The position numbers and the translations under genes were made by a program. DNA of 9,331 bases from Luminiphilus sp. (GTDB lineage Bacteria; Pseudomonadota; Gammaproteobacteria; Pseudomonadales; Halieaceae), in assembly GCA_024638905.1 (NCBI GenBank), contig JAHEJH010000022.1, positions 1 to 9,331 of the forward strand. Reading direction: 5' to 3'. Shown piece by piece: positions 6,018 to 9,331 of this stretch. The notes beneath the pieces are model-generated. The model had not been told where the DNA came from. It made no database searches and was given only the letters and a program-made list of their open reading frames with translations. Every line of letters begins with the position of its first letter. Within the stretch, counting starts at the first letter, position 1.

Positions 6018-8816
6018 TTGGGTACCCAACACTACCTCAATAACCCGTTGATACACGGCGATCGCCGCAGCAAGGTGCGTCGCTCAGAGTGGACGGAGCA
6101 GTTCCGTTGCGAACACCTGAAGCCGCTGATCATCTGTCGGGGACCGATCCGTAAAGAAGCCATGGATGTGTTCTCTGAAATGGGAATCGACGGATATGGG
6201 ATTCTGTTGTCCGAGAAGGACTCCATTGTGTACCGGGGCGCGCTCGCGCCTGAGCTCAGAGTGCTGACGGATCCGGGTCGAGTGCATCGCGTGCCCGACT
6301 ATAGCGGCGCCACCAAGGAAGAGAGAGAGCAGCGCATTGCTGACATCATCTCCATTGCACATGCCCACGGTTACAACGCAATTTTTGCCGGGTACGGCTT
6401 CATGGCTGAAGACGAGCAGATGGTGGCTTCAATGGAGCGGGCGGGGCTGAATTTCATCGGGCCGTGCTCCCGGACCGTGAGGCAGGCGGGCCTGAAGGAT
6501 GAAGCCAAGCGTACAGCGCTTAAGGCCGGCGTTTCGGTCACGCCAGGCATTGATAACGGCACCACATTGACGCTGCTCAAGAAGCACCCCGATCAAGGGG
6601 CTTTGACCGCGCTCGTTGCCGAACACGGACTTGAGCTTGATGGCGAGACGCCCGAGGGTGATCTAGAGGCGCTGGCCGAGGCGGTTCTGACCGCGAGTTA
6701 TCGCAAGGGCATTGATCTCTATACCATCGACGAGCTCAGCGAGACGCTGACCGAGGCAGTGCTGAAGATGAGCGAGCAGTACCCGCAGAACAGGGTACGC
6801 TTGAAGGCCATCGGTGGTGGCGGCGGTAAGGGTCAGCGCATCGTGCCTCTGGGCCAGGCCGATCGCACGCCGGAACTGGTTCGCGAAATCCTCAATGAAG
6901 TGAAGACCACAGGCGTTGGCGACAACAAGAACGTTCTGGTCGAGCTCAACATTGAAACCACCCGGCATCAAGAGATTCAGGTGATCGGGAATGGCGACTG
7001 GTGCATTACGTTGGGTGGCAGAGACTGCTCCCTACAGATGCATGAGCAGAAGCTCCTCGAGGTGTCGGTGACGCGGGAGTCGCTCCAGGCGGCCGAGGCG
7101 CGGGCTTCACAGGCTGGTGCGGCCGATGAGGCCGCAGTGCTCGCTCAAGACGTCAAGACACTGGACGTGATGGAGGCTGAAGCGGCTCGCTTTGGAGAGG
7201 CAGTCGGCCTCGATTCGGTGTCCACCTTTGAGTGTATTGTCGATCGTGACCAGCACTTCTTCATGGAGATGAATACCCGGATTCAGGTGGAGCACCGCGT
7301 CTCTGAGCTCTGCTACGCCATGCGTTTTTCTAATCCAGATGACTCCGACGATGCCTTTGTCGTGGAGTCGCTGGTCGAGGCCATGGTGCTATTGGCTGTG
7401 CACGGCGAGAAGTTGCCAAAGCCTGAACGCATTGCACGATTGCCAGATTCTCTCGAAGCGCGGCTCAATGCCACTAATGACGCCCTGCAGCCCAGTGCTG
7501 GGGGCATTGTGGAGTTCTGGTCAGACCCCATCGAGGGGGAGATTCGTGACGATCAGGGCATCAGTCTGCATAACCCCGATACCGATGTGTTCATGGAATA
7601 CACGCTGGCGGGTGCCTATGACTCCAACATTGCGCTTCTTCTGACGGTGGGCGACAGTCGCGAGTCGGCTTACGAACACATGGCAGAGGTTTTGAGGGCC
7701 AGCCGATTGCGGGGCAAGGATCTGGCAACCAACCTTGCGTTCCATTATGGGCTGGTGCACTGGTTCCTCGGCCGCTCGGTCAACGCACGCCCTACGACCC
7801 AATTCATTGTGCCCTACCTCACGGCAGTGGGAGAGCTGGCCCAGGAGGCTGGGCGTGTCGATGTGGATGTGGCTTGGCAGCAGTTGTGTGCTGCGAGAGT
7901 GCAAGCGGCAGCTTCCGATCAGAGCGCCTTGCAAAAGGTCCTTTCCGCCAAGGAGAGCCTGCTCCTTCGGCCTATAAAACAGTTACTGGCTTCACCACAT
8001 CTCTTATCGGGCTGGTTGAGTCTTAATCAGGGTGCCTTCCGGTTTGAGGACGGCCACTTCTCTTGGGCAGAGAACCCCGTCGAGGTCCTGGCCGATACCT
8101 ACCACTTCCTGAGACTGGATTGGAACGACACGTTGCCGGCCGCGAATATGATTTGGGACCACGACCACGCGATCCTCTCGGATGCAGAAGACTTCTACAC
8201 CGAGCTTGGCAAGCGGTTCGACACTGACGACTGGGCCGCCATGAGCGAGTTGTTGGCGGGATCCGCGCCTGATGCTGTCGATGCATCAGAGTGGTCAGCG
8301 ATACAGGCAGCGCATCGTGGGTATCAGGTCGGCGCAGAGATCCTGGAACTGTTGCCGGCGATGGCGCGATTCACCGGGTTTTATGACCTGAATGTCAATC
8401 CCGATATGACCATCCATCTACCTGATCGCCTATTGGATGAAGCGCACCAAAAAGCGATGGCCAAGGCGTTAGCACCGCCGCCAGTGGCGAAGTCTGACGA
8501 GATCGTCGCGGAAAGCGGAGGGATGTTTTATGGGCGTGAGGTGCCTGAGGCACCACTCTATGTCGAGGCCGGCCAGCATTTCGACGCGGGCGAGCCGCTC
8601 TATATTGTTGAAGTGATGAAAATGTTCAACAAAGTGGTAGCGCCGTTCTCTGGCACTGTCGATGAGGTATTGGTCGAGGGAGAGGGTGTGATCATTTCGA
8701 AAGGACAGCCGCTATTCAAGGTGACGCCGGACGAGAAGGTTGAAGTGCTCTCTCACAGTGAGATGGCGGCGCTGCGCCGCGAGCACACCACTGAGCTCGT
8801 CAAGCTCTTCATTTAG
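6018..8816 (+). CDS. Large biotin carboxylase / biotin carrier (alpha) subunit of acyl-CoA carboxylase
   Basis: Carboxylates its own biotin with ATP and bicarbonate and delivers it to the carboxyltransferase encoded upstream. At 932 residues it is far longer than usual PccA/MccA alpha subunits (about 650-700). Residues 36-176 resemble the biotin carboxylase N-domain (FAGYGFMAED, NFIGPCSRTV). The ATP-grasp glycine loop is AIGGGGGKGQR (264-274). The catalytic region follows: TRHQEIQVIGNG (315-326), GGRDCSLQMHEQKLLE (333-348) and FFMEMNTRIQVEHRVSE (414-430). Glu417, Asn419 and Arg421 match the E. coli Glu288/Asn290/Arg292 set. The C-terminal biotinyl domain has EVMKM with Lys868 as the biotinylation site. 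Odd points are about 60 extra residues before the glycine loop, a Glu where E. coli has His236, and an unassigned helical region at about 600-820 that may dock the beta subunit. The start is TTG with a good GGGAG site. Confidence 0.88.
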   Translation: MGTQHYLNNPLIHGDRRSKVRRSEWTEQFRCEHLKPLIICRGPIRKEAMDVFSEMGIDGYGILLSEKDSIVYRGALAPELRVLTDPGRVHRVPDYSGATKEEREQRIADIISIAHAHGYNAIFAGYGFMAEDEQMVASMERAGLNFIGPCSRTVRQAGLKDEAKRTALKAGVSVTPGIDNGTTLTLLKKHPDQGALTALVAEHGLELDGETPEGDLEALAEAVLTASYRKGIDLYTIDELSETLTEAVLKMSEQYPQNRVRLKAIGGGGGKGQRIVPLGQADRTPELVREILNEVKTTGVGDNKNVLVELNIETTRHQEIQVIGNGDWCITLGGRDCSLQMHEQKLLEVSVTRESLQAAEARASQAGAADEAAVLAQDVKTLDVMEAEAARFGEAVGLDSVSTFECIVDRDQHFFMEMNTRIQVEHRVSELCYAMRFSNPDDSDDAFVVESLVEAMVLLAVHGEKLPKPERIARLPDSLEARLNATNDALQPSAGGIVEFWSDPIEGEIRDDQGISLHNPDTDVFMEYTLAGAYDSNIALLLTVGDSRESAYEHMAEVLRASRLRGKDLATNLAFHYGLVHWFLGRSVNARPTTQFIVPYLTAVGELAQEAGRVDVDVAWQQLCAARVQAAASDQSALQKVLSAKESLLLRPIKQLLASPHLLSGWLSLNQGAFRFEDGHFSWAENPVEVLADTYHFLRLDWNDTLPAANMIWDHDHAILSDAEDFYTELGKRFDTDDWAAMSELLAGSAPDAVDASEWSAIQAAHRGYQVGAEILELLPAMARFTGFYDLNVNPDMTIHLPDRLLDEAHQKAMAKALAPPPVAKSDEIVAESGGMFYGREVPEAPLYVEAGQHFDAGEPLYIVEVMKMFNKVVAPFSGTVDEVLVEGEGVIISKGQPLFKVTPDEKVEVLSHSEMAALRREHTTELVKLFI

Positions 8817-8850
8817 CGCATCATCAGATTCCTGAGAGGCAGGTTGTTTC

Positions 8851-9264
8851 ATGATTACTGCATTGGACCATATAGCGATTGCTGTACCGGATCTTGAGGG
8901 CGCTATAGCGCGATTCCTCGAGGATTTTGGACTCCAACATGACGGTAACGAGGTGGTGGAGGCGGCTCAGACCACGACGGCATTTTTTAGCGTGCCTGCG
9001 ACGCACATAGAGCTGGTGCATCCATTGGACGGCGCCGGGCCTATTGCGACTTACCTTGATAAGCGCGGTGGAGGGCTGCATCACCTCTGTTTCCGGACCG
9101 ATGACATTGACGCCGATGTCGAGCGGCTGCGCGCCAAGGGATATCAGTTCACCAGCGATGCACCGACCCCCGGAGCACATGGGTCCCGCGTCATTTTCAT
9201 CCATCCGAAAAGTTCCGATGGTGTGCTGATTGAGCTGTCGCAGCCGGCGGAGTCACACTCATGA
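8851..9264 (+). CDS. mce: Methylmalonyl-CoA epimerase
   Basis: Interconverts the (S) and (R) epimers of methylmalonyl-CoA, linking the carboxylase product to the mutase. It is a small metal-dependent enzyme of the glyoxalase/vicinal-oxygen-chelate fold, and 137 residues is the normal size. The sequence follows the family from end to end: LDHIAIAVPDLEGAI (5-19), THIELVHPLDGAGPIATYLDKRGGGLHHLCF (51-81), a DDID segment (84-87), PGAHGSRVIFIHPKSSDGVLIEL (107-129). His7, the His77/His78 pair and Glu128 sit where the metal ligands lie in characterised epimerases; Glu54 takes the position that is Gln in the Propionibacterium enzyme. The ATG follows GAGAGGCAGG within a 34-bp gap after the carboxylase, and the stop overlaps the next start (ATGA). 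The methylmalonyl assignment rests on both sequence and operon context. Confidence 0.93.
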   Translation: MITALDHIAIAVPDLEGAIARFLEDFGLQHDGNEVVEAAQTTTAFFSVPATHIELVHPLDGAGPIATYLDKRGGGLHHLCFRTDDIDADVERLRAKGYQFTSDAPTPGAHGSRVIFIHPKSSDGVLIELSQPAESHS

Positions 9265-9331
9265 GCATTTATGATCCGGATGCCGCTAATCTATCCGCTT
9301 GGGGCGCGCTGGTAGAAAAGCAAAGCAAAGG
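9261..9331 (+). CDS. Probable methylmalonyl-CoA mutase, first 23 codons only
   Basis: An open frame starts with ATG at 9261, overlapping the epimerase stop by 4 bp (ATGA), and runs out of the window. The visible residues include LSAWGALVEKQSK. This resembles the short N-terminal helix (W..LAEKELKG pattern) that precedes the substrate domain of methylmalonyl-CoA mutases. Position directly after methylmalonyl-CoA epimerase supports the same assignment: B12-dependent conversion of (R)-methylmalonyl-CoA to succinyl-CoA. Whether it is a full-length single-chain mutase or a split or fused form cannot be seen. The call rests mostly on context. Confidence 0.6.
   Translation, partial: MSIYDPDAANLSAWGALVEKQSK

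Noticed and set aside
6018..8816. Carbamoyl-phosphate synthase large subunit or pyruvate carboxylase as the identity of the 932-residue protein
   Set aside because: There is a single ATP-grasp unit with biotin carboxylase motifs and a C-terminal EVMKM biotin site. No second synthetase half and no HMGL-like carboxyltransferase domain are present, and a separate carboxyltransferase is encoded upstream.
1..9331. CRISPR arrays, tRNA/rRNA genes, insertion sequences or phage genes
   Set aside because: No regularly spaced repeats, tRNA-like cloverleaf or transposase/integrase motifs were seen. Intergenic space is small and base composition is uniform apart from promoter regions.

Overview
This is a dense, GC-rich stretch of bacterial chromosome. 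It holds seven protein genes (two cut by the window ends), no RNA genes and no sign of mobile DNA. The CysB protein is very close to the enterobacterial/pseudomonad type, and it sits with PabB, an AGCS-type symporter and a cN-I-like 5'-nucleotidase. Together these point to a gammaproteobacterium, plausibly a marine heterotroph of the OM60/NOR5 (Halieaceae) kind. The lineage below class level is inference only.

Layout. Positions 1-1713 carry the 3' part of a sodium:alanine/glycine symporter and, 5 bp downstream, a cytosolic 5'-nucleotidase. After a 103-bp AT-rich gap comes cysB (1817-2791, +), the LysR-type sulfur regulator. It converges on and overlaps by 31 bp with pabB (2761-4125, -), aminodeoxychorismate synthase component I. 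A 147-bp divergent spacer (4126-4272) separates pabB from a rightward operon. This spacer holds a consensus -35 box, an imperfect inverted repeat, two copies of TATAAGGAT 32 bp apart and a 10-bp palindrome.

The rightward operon (4273 to the window end) encodes a biotin-dependent acyl-CoA carboxylase carboxyltransferase subunit, an unusually large 932-residue biotin carboxylase/biotin carrier subunit, methylmalonyl-CoA epimerase, and the first 23 codons of what is probably methylmalonyl-CoA mutase. Read together this is a propionyl-CoA to succinyl-CoA route: carboxylation to (S)-methylmalonyl-CoA, epimerisation, then B12-dependent rearrangement into the TCA cycle. It would serve breakdown of odd-chain fatty acids, branched amino acids or propionate.

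The most interesting item is the carboxylase. Its biotin carboxylase has an N-terminal extension, about 60 extra residues before the glycine-rich ATP loop, altered active-site neighbours, and a long central region I cannot assign. Its carboxyltransferase lacks the Asp that marks classical propionyl-CoA carboxylases. It looks like a divergent carboxylase family acting in the propionyl-CoA position, not an ordinary PccAB.
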